Source: Nannochloropsis salina CCMP1776 (Eukaryota; Sar; Eustigmatophyceae; Eustigmatales; Monodopsidaceae). Taken from it: DNA of 64,000 nt. A program made the translations under genes and the position numbers. Positions 1 through 11,597 of the stretch are shown in pieces. The stretch spans positions 45,070 through 109,069 of the forward strand of contig SDOX01000121.1 in the NCBI GenBank assembly GCA_004565275.1, read 5' to 3'. Below the pieces are notes generated by a model. The model had not been told where the DNA came from. It made no database searches and saw only the letters and a program-made list of their open reading frames with translations. Positions within the stretch are counted from its first letter, which is position 1. The number at the start of each line of letters is the position of its first letter.

Positions 1-173
1 AGGAAAGGAGGAAGGCAAAGAAAGGGAAAGGAAGGGAAGAAATATATGTCACCTTCGGCAGAAGTCGCACATGAGACATCTCGTGCGAGGACCATGGAGT
101 GGGAGCAGAAATAAGGCGAGGAATAATTAACAGCCACGTGCTGGAAATTATTTGAAGAGTGGAAAGAAAGAGG

Positions 174-534
174 ATGGCTTCGACTATTTTCGAAGTTTCA
201 AGGCGTTGGATCGAGCATTTTGATGCTGACGTCAAGCAAGCTTATATGAATGGCTTGTCCGAGGGTAAAGACGGCGATGTCAAGCTCCACCATCTGGGCT
301 GTGTGCCATCCTCTTTTTCCTCAACCCTCCTCTTTCCTCTACTATTTCCTTGCTTTCCTCCACTTCCCTCTCCCTCTCCAACCCTTTTATGTTATTCACC
401 TGCCGAACGGAAAAGTGAAGCATGCGAGGCAAGAGGATATTGCTCTCGCTGTCTACACTGAAGCAAGTCAAGAATGTAAAAGGCGCCTCCCACCGTACCT
501 GTGTATATGGAATAGTTCAATATTTACATCATAA
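174..534 (+). CDS. Possible small two-exon gene, unknown
   Basis: Not recognised. An ATG at 174 opens a short reading frame (start MASTIFEVSRRWIEHFDADV) that reaches a possible GTAAAG donor near 264. A pyrimidine-rich stretch follows, then an AG near 411. Joining them keeps phase and continues through a charged segment (KHARQEDIALAVYTEASQE) to a TAA at 532-534, giving about 69 residues. The acceptor has an A-rich rather than pyrimidine-rich end, so the junction is weak. It could also be an internal part of a gene that begins left of the window, or no gene at all. Confidence 0.25.
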
Positions 535-779
535 CAGGACAACGTAAGACGCGGAAGGTGAAAGGAGAAGGAAAGACGCTCATCGGAGAAGGAAATGGAG
601 CAAAAGGGAGAGAGGTGCAGCTCAAAAACATTAATAATGGGTAAAAACAAAAGACAAACAAGACTTACGCTGTAATTTCGGGCGTTCACACTCACGCCGT
701 CTGTTTGGCCGTAGCTGCCTTGACCGTCTTTCCACTGGAGGACAAGGGCATGGTTTGAGACGGAATAGGGATGACTTAG

Positions 780-1257
780 CTAAATATTTACGCGTCCAAC
801 ACGGACATCTCCGTGAATATGGACATGATTACAGAATTTCGTCATCAGTCTAGTACCCTGCACTTTTTCCCTCTTGTCAAAGATACCATTGTCGAACGTG
901 TAATACTCAAATTCCTCAGAAATGTCTGCGGGATCTAACGCTTCAGCACAGGCGCAGAAATTTCCTACGCCCCTTGATACGTCCTTTCTACTTCATTACC
1001 TTCGTGAAAAGTCGGCCTGATTGGGGATAATGTACGAGACTATGGATCTGAAGAGTCATTTCGAATTTAAGAAGACGTGTTGACTCACGCCTGAGCGATG
1101 TAAGGGAGGGGAGGAAGGAAGCCAGTCTGTGCCTTAAGGTCGTCTTTGTGGTGCCTGGCGTTGTGCTTGCGCTGATTGTTGTAGTGGTACTAGCAGTGCT
1201 GCATGTACTTCCAGTGCTAGCAGCACTGCTGCGTCGTGAATTCGTGCTATTTTTCAT
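780..1257 (-). CDS. Small two-exon hypothetical protein, Ser/Thr-rich N-terminus
   Basis: Not recognised. On the minus strand an ATG at 1257 opens exon 1 (1257-1089), rich in Ser and Thr (including STASTTTTISAST). It ends at a good GTGAGT donor in phase 1. Exon 2 (964-780) follows a TAG acceptor and restores phase, encoding an acidic segment (CAEALDPADISEEFEYYTF) and then HVHIHGDVRVGRVNI before a TAG stop. The product is about 117 residues. The matching splice phases and the abrupt change in composition support a real gene; no homology is claimed. Confidence 0.38.
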
Positions 1258-2073
1258 AATATAAAGTTGGAGGAGGGAGAGCCCAGACAGAGCGGGGAGC
1301 AGAACTCGGGCGGGCTAGAAAACTAGTGTAATAAAAATGTCGAGAAGGTACGCAGATAAGATGAGTGGGATCGGCCAGACTTATAGCTCAACTCATAATA
1401 GGTATAGAACCTCTACGGTGAAATTGTAGTTGTGGTTGTTCGCATCAAGCACTTGTCGATGTCAATCCGGCCCGAAAAGCTTCTATAGAGGCTACGTTGC
1501 ACCGCTTTGGGAACACGCAGGTGCACACTTTCCCTTGCCATTCATGGGACGCGTATTTCATGCAAGACGTACATTACAACATGATATGTCCCAGCCTGAA
1601 ACTACATAAGTCGCTTTCCTATAACCTTGTCGGTTTTTTTGGCGTTCCCGTGTTGTGTTTTGGCTCTTTAGAGCTCGCCTCGCCCCTGCTTTCCGGCGGC
1701 GGCGTGGCTTGAAGATATATGGGCCAGGTCCCAGGCCCCGCGTGTCGGACCCCGTCACCGCTCCACACGACATTCTCCATTGTAGGGTTCTCACGCGAAA
1801 GAGCCAATCATGCGACTACCTACTTGAATTTACTCATAATTTGATTGATATGACTTCGTCTTGCTGGCGTGCAGTGGTGAGTCATAGGAGCTAGGAGCTG
1901 AAGACGCACGCCATTCGAAGGAACCTCTTCCGCATTCACTACATTGTATCGACGGTGCTAATTTACCAGCATGTAGGATACATGTGACAGATATTAGCTG
2001 AGAATATTTTTCAAGTGATCTTGAGTTTTTCTAACATTCTTTTTCCCCCAAATAAATCTGCTTAGTCCGGGCA
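1258..2073. other. Intergenic, probable promoters
   Basis: No convincing coding exon. The short ORFs here have no splice context and no protein-like composition. The stretch separates a minus-strand gene starting at 1257 from a plus-strand gene starting at 2074, so it probably holds divergent promoters. A GC-rich patch lies at about 1670-1770. Confidence 0.4.
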
Positions 2074-5000
2074 ATGCGTTTCCTTTTTTCTACGTTATCT
2101 TTCCTGGCTGCCTTCCTGATCCGATGCCCGCCTGTCTCGTCGCAATCTATCCCAACTTCGGCCGCAAATCTCATGAAAAAAGCGGCATGGGGCGCTGCAA
2201 AGGGTGCAATCAAGGCGGCACATGCGTCCGCGAATGTGAGTGTCAAAGTGTGGCTATTGATCCGGACAGGAACTGTTTAAGAAGGCAAGACAAGATTTAT
2301 TTTTCCGTTCACAGCAACTAGAAGTACCACAAATATTTGCAGCATTAGGTCTTAAAGTAAAACTTTATAATATACAAATAATCATTATCGTCCCACTTTA
2401 TCCTGTCCGGCAGAGTGATACGACGCCATCTGACCCTAAGGCCGCGGCGGCCTACCTCGCCAAGCAGGCAGCCATGGGTGCCGCTCAGGTGAAGTAACAA
2501 GGACATTAATATTATTTAAGATCGGTATAGGCTATAGGAAAAATGTGCTTGTTCTTTTCTTGCTTTGTTGAAATCTATATCCTACTGCTGGTACTCTTCG
2601 TCCTTCCTCTGAATTCATTTTCTATTTTTCTAACCCTTTTCCCTCTACATTCCTGCCTTGCATCGCGTAGGGTGCCCTTGAGAGCGCAGGCCGCAACAAT
2701 CCAGTAGCCATAGATCCAACCACGGGCTCTGTTTCTTTAGATCAGGTTACGGCCAGATCTCCGGAAGCGATGGATTTCTATAGGTATGTAGGACGTTTTC
2801 ACAAACTTGACAGCCGAAGTGAGGGGGGAATACTCTACAATAGATCCCAGTAGCTTGAAATGAGGGGCTGGAAGGATTTGCCTCTTTTTGTATATCCATC
2901 TTTCGTGTTTATGTACCATTCTCTAAGCACCACCTGTTTATCGCCCCGTTCACTTCCCTCTCAGTACCATGGCGAATGTGGCTGTGAACCAGCTGGATAT
3001 GACCGATGCCCAAAAGGCTGTCTTCCTCTCTTACACATCTTATGCCCTAGCGGGACTGAATGCCAGTATTGAGTTCAACTGTGCCTGGCAGGCCAGTGTC
3101 GGGCTCAATTTCAACATAGCCTTTCCCGACGGGGTGAGTATCTTTCTCGATTGCCATTCTTCATTTATATATTCTTTTTCCTTGATCCGGTTTCTCTCCT
3201 CTTTTTCCCTCATCTACCGCCGTATCAGCTTCCGGCCTTACCCGCTGCGTAAAAGCTGATCGCCCCCCTCCTTCTCATTTCTCATCCACCTTTTCCCCAT
3301 TTTCCTTCCTCCCACCTTCAGTATGCTGTGTACCATGTCTTATTTGTACCCAAGCTTCAAGGGCCTATGGACATCATCCGCATCGAAGGTACCCACTTAC
3401 CATTTCTCTTTCTCCCTTCCGCGCCCTTTTCGCCTCTCCGTCCGTTTTATCCTCGCCAATTACGTTCCTTTCTCTTCTTTATTCACTCCTGTCTGTTCGA
3501 ACTTAACAAGTGGAACCTCCCTCATTTTTGTTGCTTATTCCTCCTTCACGACAGGCGATTATCCCTTCGTCCGATATTTCTCCTACCAATCCTACGATCC
3601 TAAGTCACTAGACCCTGTGGCTTCTGTCCGCGACTATGAGGTACAAAAGTAAAAGGCCAAGTTGAGGGCAAAGAACGTCACGCGACCCGCTCGCACCTAT
3701 TTCTAGAGACTAGGGCTCTTTGAAAAAATCTCTGGACGCGTCCCCATTCCCCCTACTTTCTGCTCATCCCTCTGCTTGTTTATGCTTCTCTAGATCAAAC
3801 CCGTACGGGGCGTCAACCCCTTTGCCACTCCAGGCACAGCTTTGGGAGATAAGGGCAAGTATCAAGTTCACGTTACTCTCAATGGCGATCAAGGCTACCC
3901 GAATGAGCTTCCCACCATTGCATCTGGGAGTAACGCAACAGGTATTACAGCTCTCGCTTACTCCAAATGTTTTGATTTTATTATCGTTCTCTCTGCTTGT
4001 CCTCTCTACTCTACTTTCTTCTTGTGAATTCTTTCTCTATTTTCAATAAGCTTTTCTTCCATCCATTCTTCAATCAGTATCTTTGTTTGTTGTGCACCGC
4101 TTTTGATGTGAAATTCATTACGAATGTGATAATCACTCATGGATTTCCCGCTATGCCTCAGGCGCTTTTGTTCTTCTCCGCGTCTATGCCTATGACAAGC
4201 AATCTCCCGACAAGACGGACATCTGGGGTGCTGTTGCGCCTCCTGTCGTCAAGTACAAGGTACAAAGAGAGGGACCCAGGGATAGCTCGACCTGTGAATA
4301 TTATATCAGACATGTTTTTTTATTTATATCCCGCTCATTTTTTTCTGCCCATCGTATGCTCCACCGTTCCTTTTCTTTTCCCCTTTCCCAGCTATTCAAT
4401 CCCTCATCCGGCCAAGGCGGGCTCTGGTACACTCTTGATCAGTGTACGCCCAATAACACGAAGATTGCTTCTCAATTTATCTCCACAATTGCAACTGGGT
4501 AACTATCACTTTCCTTCCTCCTACTATTTTCTGTAGCGATTTTGCTCCCATTTCCTTCATGGTCACGATTTCTGATTTATCAAAAGGATGTTATGGTCCT
4601 CTTTCTCTTGCCAGGAATCTTTAGTGCAATTTTCGCGCTTTTCTTTTACGAGCCCATGCAAACTGCTATTGCGAGCACATCCAATTCTTCTGCCTACATA
4701 TAATCCCTCTTCTCCATTTTTGCTTCCCCCCCTATGTCTAATCTTTTTAGCTACTCCCGCGTATTAGCCACTGAGAATAAAGCCGGCGTAAACCCGTGCC
4801 CGACATGGAACAGCCGGGATCAATTTCGTAAGAAGGAAGGAGGGTGGGGAAAATGAGAGTTGAAAGTTACAGGATGGAGAGGAAAATTCCCGGTATGAGA
4901 TGAGAAATTGCATATGATCTGCATATCCCTTTCGTGGATCATATATGAAAGACCTGTATTTCTGTCTACCTTTGCAAACATTTGCTTGCTATTCCTCATT

Positions 5001-6518
5001 TCATCTCTCCGCCTCCTTGTTCTAACCATGTAGGTCTCTTTCGGCGGACGGGTACACGCGCGCCGTTTGTCAACAAAGATGCGAACTATCTTCTAAGTTG
5101 TGGGAGTGAAGGTGAGTAATTTGAATCAAGAAGGGGCCTATGCAGGGAAATACTTTTTGAAAGCTGGAGAAAAAGCCAGCGACAAAGGCCTGCTAAACTA
5201 CAATTCTTGTTTTTTGTAGCAAGACTTTTACCCTGCGTTTCTCTCGGTGTCTTCTAATCTTGCGTTTCCCTCCATTCTTCTCTCCAGTCGACGGTGGTGG
5301 GGTACAGGGGAACCTCGTGGCTGTGATCACGGGCACTCTTCCTCCTTCCCCGGGTGGCCTCTGGACCCCTCCTTTTGTGGCGGACTTCACTAAAAGTAAT
5401 GCGCGGTACCTCAGCCTCTCCACTTATGATTTGAATGTACGTATACAGTTTGGTAGCATGATACAGGTGTTGACTCGAAAGCACAATAACATTTAATTTT
5501 TGCATTAACAGATTCCAGGTCCTGTGCTACAAACGCTATTTGATAGTGATATTGTCGATTTCTACACGCAATACTATGGCTCGGAGGTAAGAAGCATTCA
5601 CATAGAGGAAGGAGACGAGGAGATGAGAGTTAGGATATGAGCTTTCTGAGGGAAGGATATGAAAATGTTGGATACGGTGAGATGTTGGACCTAGCGTTTG
5701 GGACCGGCATCATCGCGTTAGTCTGCAAGAATATTGTTTTAAGTGTTTGAAATGTGACCGTTTTTCCTTGTCCTCCATATTTTTTAGTACCTCTGGAATC
5801 TCCGTAACTCTCGCCAGTATAAAATCGTGGCCGCCGCGGACCTTGCCTCTGCCAAACGCTGCGGTCACTTGACTAGGGATGCCATGTTTCTCTCAACCTG
5901 GGGCCAGACTGCCCGCGTCTCCTATCCAGGTCAGTCTTAGTCGCTGCTTTTCGAAGGCTTGCTCTCGCGCTGTTTGCTCAACTTCGATAACTTCGGATTT
6001 CTTGGACACGCTTTGTTGAGACATTTGATTTTGTCATTACTTATCCATCCCATTCCATTTCTGGTAGCTCTGGTCCTTCGAGAGATTCTTTCTCAGAGCA
6101 GCCGCATTGGTGACAATGCAAACAATACCCAAGTGAGTATTTGAATGCTGCAGCCTTCACACCTGTTCTTCCATCGAACACATATGCGTTGATAACCTGC
6201 TCACTGATTTCGTCGTTTCAACATTGCAGAGCATTCACAACATAAAACAAGCGTGTGAGAGCATCGCAGGCGTCGGTGCGAAATGCGAAACATCAAGTTT
6301 CGCCTCCAGTGTCATGAAGAACTTCTATCCCAAGGTAGGATGAAGAGCTATTTTCTATGGGACCACATAAAGGAAACCACCAGGCTGATTCATAACATAT
6401 AACTTTTTCCTCTGCCGTGATTTGTCATGATGGCGTCCACAATCAGGTGACATACTATGACTGCTTGCAAGGCGGCAAATCCGTAGCAGCCCCTTACAAC
6501 CAGAGTGCGACGTACTGA
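2074..6518 (+). CDS. Secreted protein of unknown function, about 15 exons
   Basis: Function unknown. The ATG at 2074 begins a typical signal peptide (MRFLFSTLSFLAAFLIRCPP, then VSSQ). Exon 1 ends at 2235; exon 2 is 2414-2488, exon 3 2671-2783, exon 4 2965-3133, exon 5 3322-3388. Further exons lie near 3555-3640, 3795-3941, 4162-4259, 4392-4499, 4751-4831, 5033-5112, 5288-5436, 5512-5586, 5790-5931, 6065-6131, 6230-6334 and 6447-6518, ending at TGA. All junctions I checked close in phase with GT-AG introns. The protein has two similar aromatic-rich motifs, PFVRYFSYQSYD and NARYLSLSTYD, each in a segment with a neighbouring Leu/Pro-rich strand, so it may contain two copies of one beta-rich domain. 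Several cysteines in the C-terminal third suit an extracellular protein. The likely fate is secretion or the cell wall. Confidence 0.72.
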
Positions 6519-7103
6519 GTCAGCAACGAGATCATGAAGTCCTCAACGAAAAGGGAAGAGAAATTGGCTTTATTCTTGTGCGACGATATCGACTCGTGAC
6601 ATGGACATTGTCGACGCGAAGGAAAAGCGGTGTGCAAGCTACGTACGACTATACTGATGCGATGGGTTGAGTCTTCGAGTCAACGAGTCAAGAAGAGAAG
6701 CGAGTCACGCAAGTGACCCAGGTTACGAAGGCGAGATAAGCCTCAGCAAACGGGGGAAAGTGTGGAAGTAAAATCATCGACATCGCTCCTCATCCACGAT
6801 TATTTCTGACTTCTGAGAAAACACAATTATTGCTTTAGAACAAGAGCTTGTAGATCTTTCAGTCAAATGCTTGTACCATGACCTCAACCTTCACCTGCTA
6901 TAGCTCAAAGGAGACTCGAGAGGCTTCCTCGTGAGCTTTTTTAGGCGGTCGAAACCAAATTGCTCACTATATTTTCACGCCAAACGGTTTACTCGAAACA
7001 GGCTGGTCTTGTCACATATATCGTGTTGGTGCCCGCAAAAATATTTCGAGGACTCTGACTGCTTTATGTTCATTCTTTGCACGACGTGACAGCTGCTCAT
7101 GAG
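6519..7103. other. Convergent intergenic region
   Basis: Lies between the 3' ends of a plus-strand gene (stop at 6518) and the minus-strand ACR3 gene (stop at 7104), so it should contain both 3' UTRs and poly(A) sites. I see no coding exon, RNA gene or clear repeat. Confidence 0.45.
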
Positions 7104-8916
7104 TTAAACATGCATTTCCACGCTCTTGATGCCCTCCACTGGCTCCCCCCCTTGCACACTTTCCTCCGTTCCTTTTACTCCGTTCCTCGACAACTTGCTC
7201 GGGACGGTGGTTTCCTGCCCCTGGTACCACGCTCTTTTGAAATACTCTGCCATCTTCACCAAGGACAGCATGGTCGGGATCTCGATCAAGGCCCCAACCA
7301 CACTCATGAGCGCCTCTCCAGAGTTCAGTCCAAAAGTGCCCACGGCCACCGCCAGGGCAAGCTCGAAATTATTCGAAGCAGCCGTGAAAGCCAAGGTAGT
7401 AGCTTGAGCGTAGGTAGCATTGGCCAGAAAAGATAGGTAGAAGCTGCCAATGAACATGCTCAAGAAGTAGATGGCGAGGGGGACAGCGGCGTAGAGGACG
7501 CGACCAATCTGGGACAGAATTGGGCCGAATCACGCCGCGAGTGAAGAATAATATTGGAGAGAAAAAATGAGAGGTTCTATCAACACTCCTGAGGCTTGCA
7601 CAGTCCTGCAGAGACATACATTTCATCTTGACCTTTGCCCACGAGAGTCCACTCAACACGAAAGGAAAAAGAAGGGGAGGGGAGAGGGCCTGACAGGGAT
7701 CACTACCTGGCTCAAGATGCTCTTGGACTGGGTGGCAAAGAGCACCACGATGGTGAAGAGAAGAGCGGCCAGCGTCAGAGGACCGATGCGAGGAGCGAAG
7801 GACGTGTAGTACCACTCCTTGCCTTTGAGCTTGGTAAGGAGAAGCCTGGACCGGGTGGATTGTGGGAGGTGGGATGGGTAGGAGAGGAAGCGTTGGGGGG
7901 GGCGGTAGCACGAGCGATAAGACATTCAAAGCATCTGCAGTGCTATGAAGGAGGGCATGCACGATGGAAAAGTACTAGAAAAGCGGCAGGTCATTACCAG
8001 GAAGAGACAGAGGGGACAGGCGTGAGAGGGATATCAGGCGGATCAACGGAGCATGACAAGGAAGACAAATGCTTCAACATCTTTCAATCGAAGGAAGAAA
8101 GAAGCCTTGCCCTGAAGGACGTACCAGCAGAGAACCCCTGCAGCGAGTGGAATGCCCAGGTAGATTCCCACAGAGATGGCAATGTCCCCCATGGTCACCT
8201 CCACGGCACTCGTGCCCGCCGAGCCCAGCATGGCCGTGGGCAGCGTGATCAGGAAAAGCACCGCATACGGGGAGTAGAGGAAGATGGTGATGATGCTGTT
8301 GAGGGCAACGATGGCCGCGCAATACTCGCGATCGCCCCTAGCCAGCTCCACCCATACGATCACCATGGCGATACAACGGGCACAACCCACGAGGGAGAGG
8401 CCCGACATGAAGGAGGCGTACCTTCCTTCGTGGAAGAATGCGACGGCCTGGCAAGAAGAAGAAGGAAAGTAAGGACGATGAGTTCCAGGTCGGGGAGACT
8501 CAGGTCTGAGGTCATCGTCGCCCGCCTCTCAGTGACGCCCTCTTTCAACGTACCAAAAAATACATCAAGAACGGCCCCACTACCCAGTTCAGAAACAGTG
8601 TCAAGAGGACCAAATGAGTATCGGCAAAGACGTCGCGCATCTTGTTCCAGCGAACCTTAGCCAGAGGAGGAAATATCATGAGGATTAATCCGATGGCTAT
8701 AGGAATATTGGTGGTCCCAACACTCGATGCTTTGATCGCCTTGATGATGGCAGGAGCCTGTCCAAGCGCCAGTCCCACACCAGCAGCTAGGATGATCCAT
8801 CCCGAAAGGAATTTGTCCAAGAAAGATAGCTTTTTCTCCTCCTCAGGGTGAGAGTGGTTGAATTGCGGGCTTTCCACCGCATAGATCTTCGACTCTTGTG
8901 AGGAGGGCCCGGACAT
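7104..8916 (-). CDS. ACR3: ACR3-type arsenite efflux transporter
   Basis: Membrane pump that exports arsenite, of the ACR3 branch of the bile-acid/arsenite transporter superfamily. The four-exon model closes perfectly in phase: 8916-8554, 8447-8125, 7845-7707 and 7508-7104, giving 409 residues, the normal family size plus a short cytosolic N-terminus. Diagnostic segments are LVGCARCIAMVIVW, with the conserved Cys in the fourth membrane helix needed for arsenite transport in family members, then ALNSIITIFLYSP, and TAASNNFELALAVAVGTFG followed by NSGEALMSVVGALIEIP near the C-terminus. Hydrophobic segments run through the whole chain. Start chosen at MSGPSSQES; an in-frame ATG lies further upstream. 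The gene is head-to-head with an arsenate reductase about 1.1 kb away, which supports an arsenic role. Antimonite may also be a substrate. ACR3 is known from bacteria, fungi, ferns and algae. Confidence 0.93.
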
Positions 8917-10044
8917 GCTGCGAATGGCTGAGAAGAAAATATGGTGAGCATTTTTCATAATGTTGAGCCGTGCATTGTTCAATAACACGTGATGGAGGAG
9001 ACGGAGGGATCCTCGCTTTCGTTCAGCAGACGGGTTGTTGAGACCGGGGAGGTCTTACGCTTATTACAGAGTATGCGCTACACATAGGGTTTGATCTACG
9101 ACAATCATGCATGCAATATAGACTGACGCAACATGACAGGAGAAAGTCCCTTTAAGTCTGACAGAAACTTGTCACAGGAGACGGGAAAGTCACCCTACGG
9201 GGGCAGGACACATGCAGGGGTCCTCAGATTTTGATGGCCTGGAGTCGCCTTGGTAGGGGCGAACGAGTAAATCTTCATTCCCGACAAATGAATCTAGGCC
9301 CCACCACTCGTTGACAGGGGAGTTAGGCGGCGTCAGATGTGCCTTTGTGAGCATAGACGAGGCATAATTCCGTGCGAACTCATTTCGTACGTCCCCCAAT
9401 TATGTGCAACGTGCTCGTTCATCTTCAAAACGAAATTCTCGGTGCGTATATATCGTGGCTTTTTCCCGCGTGGAATGGAAAAAAGCTCGGATCTGATGCA
9501 TGGCGTCGACAAATGACTACTTCATTCCCCTGACAAAGCATGTCGCACGCTCTGTTTCAAGGTCCTGTCTTATGTATACAAAATAATAACTGTGCGAATG
9601 GATGAATGAATAATATATATTTTGCCTGTCAAAATACACTACGACCTCCTACAATCCGGCTTCGGGTTGAGATTCTAAACGTGTAATCAGCAGCCTTGCA
9701 TCTGACTGCGTGAGTTTTATGAGTAGCGCGTCACAAAGTACGTAACTACCACCTCTTGTCCCCCTTTAAAAAGTTCCAACATTGCAACACCAACCCTGGG
9801 TATTCACGCTGGCGATTGAGTCAGTGTGCGGTGGTATATTAGTCTTTGATACCGAACTGCTTCAACTAAGCCCCCTCGGTGAAAGCCCCTGCAAAGGCAT
9901 TCTGCAGACAAGGAGAAAAAGCTGAAGCTCCGACCGAGCGTTTGGCCAGGACATTAACATATGATAAATTCATCGATTTCGTCTTTCCTTAAACATATTT
10001 TCAAACCCTTCTCCTCTCATCCAGCCAAAAACCGAGAGAGCAGG
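8917..10044. promoter_or_regulatory. Shared upstream region of the arsenic gene pair
   Basis: About 1.1 kb lie between the start codons of the divergent ACR3 (minus) and arsenate reductase (plus) genes. The arrangement suggests coordinated or bidirectional expression, but I cannot name an operator or transcription factor site. A minus-strand ORF at 9190-9399 has no splice context and is not called. 5' UTRs of both genes must lie here. Confidence 0.4.
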
Positions 10045-10772
10045 ATGGCGGGTAACCAGCCTCCTCCCTTCAAGCTCCTCTTCGTCTGCGTGGAAAACTC
10101 CAATCGTAGTCAAATGAGCCAGGCGTTCGCCACCATCCTAGGCGGGAATAAAGTGGAGGCTTACAGTGCGGGAAGCAAGCCCAGTGGTGTCGTCAATCCG
10201 AAGGTAAACTGAAAAATAGAAAGCCAGCAAGCAGACAGTAGGACGGGGACACTGAAAAGGAGATCGTGTAGACAGCTTGCATCGACTCAGCGTCATAGTA
10301 TTTTTCATGACAGGCCATCCTTTCCATGAAAGAAATCGGCTATGATTTGTCCCTGCACGACTCCAAGAGTCTGGAAGAGGTCAAAAGATTCGCTCCCTTC
10401 GATGCGGTGGTCACTATGGGTTGCGGAGACGCGTGCCCATGGATGCCGGCCAAGCGGACAGTCAATTGGACAATCCCTGATCCCAAGGTATGTTTACGTG
10501 GCTAGAGAACGCCGAAGCTGCAACATGAGAAACACTCTGCAGTGAGTCAAAAGACTTTCGGTCGTCGGGAGGCCCGAATGTCGGATGCTGACGTCTTCAC
10601 CGTTTCTTCATGCTAAACGACCCGTCCCGCGTTTCCTTCTTTCTCTTGTCTCGATTGGAATACTATCCGACAGCATATGGAGCCCGAAGAATTCAATAAA
10701 ATACGGGACTATATCAGAAGTCTGGTCAAGGAGCTGCTGGATGAGCTTGAGACAGGGAATGACGGGAAATGA
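10045..10772 (+). CDS. arsC: Arsenate reductase, low-molecular-weight phosphatase fold
   Basis: Reduces arsenate to arsenite in the cytosol, supplying the substrate for the neighbouring ACR3 pump. Three exons, 10045-10203, 10314-10487 and 10674-10772, close in phase and give 143 residues, typical of the family. The N-terminus carries the phosphatase P-loop as LFVCVENSNRSQMSQAF (Cys-x5-Arg-Ser). A second conserved block, VTMGCGDACPWMPAKRTVNW, supplies the further cysteines used in the disulfide cascade, followed by IPDPK. The C-terminal helix is rich in Glu and Leu. The start at MAGNQPPP is preferred; an in-frame ATG at 9961 would add a short basic extension that could be a targeting leader. 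The sequence resembles bacterial ArsC enzymes more than the yeast Acr2p type, so an origin by gene transfer is plausible, followed by gain of introns. Confidence 0.92.
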
Positions 10773-11597
10773 ATATGACAAAAAGGGTAAAAGCATGGGG
10801 GAAACCCAAGGAAGGAGGAGATTCGCAAAGAAATGGGAGATTCGTACAAGCTGCGAGGAGTGCAAGAAAAAATCTCCGCGAGACTCAATTGAAACATGAA
10901 TCTTTAAGGCAATACTGTCAAGGAAAAAAATTACTGAAGTAAGCCGGGATAAAAACCAACGAGGAAAAAAAAAAGAAGAAAAAGTCATGCGCAAAATCTC
11001 TACATTCAATGAGGATTTATGCTATCAGTTCCAGGCCACTCGCAACTCATTTTTTGGCTTCAGAAGCCGTCGTATATCGTCCTACTTTTAGCGCATCGCG
11101 TGTCGAAGTGCCCTGCCACCATCTACAGCGGTCAGACAAGGTCAGTACTTCATTCCTTTGTTTTCAGTCATCACAAAGAATTGAGGTATATGTTTAAGGC
11201 ACCATGATGAAATTGGGTTGGGAAATGCTATTTTCGCATACATCAGACATTCCCTCGCATTTTTCAAGAGGTATAGGGGAGGTTAACCTTGTGCCCGGCA
11301 TTGCGAACATGGCAAATGACCAGTGGGCACACTCAAATGCCAAAAGTGATGCTCGCTGGCGTCTTTTTCCTGTGCCAAAGTTTGCTTAGACGGCTTTTCT
11401 GATGCATCACTTGTTCCCTAGGATGTTAAAGTCCGCGTACAGTCTTGCTTTTCGTGTTCAAGCGGCGTTCGTTGCTAACCGACAGACTACCTACAAGTAC
11501 CTTGATTCACCTCTCTATTGGCAATTTTCCTGTAACAGTCAACGGTTGAGAAAAAGAGCAACAATAATCAGGTTCGCAATTTTACGGAGTGACACAA
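10773..11597 (+). other. Intergenic; possible 5' exons of the BTB/BACK gene
   Basis: No firm gene. An ATG at 11019 opens a frame that could splice at about 11141 (GTCAGT) to an exon beginning after CCCTAG at about 11422, in phase, giving a basic Leu/Tyr-rich peptide that ends in this region. It may be a small separate gene or leading exons of the downstream gene. The A-rich stretch at 10960-10985 probably belongs to the 3' end of the arsenate reductase transcript. Confidence 0.25.

Noticed and set aside
7635-8660. A 341-codon plus-strand ORF
   Set aside because: It is antisense to the ACR3 exons and introns, which have end-to-end family similarity; the ORF itself resembles nothing.
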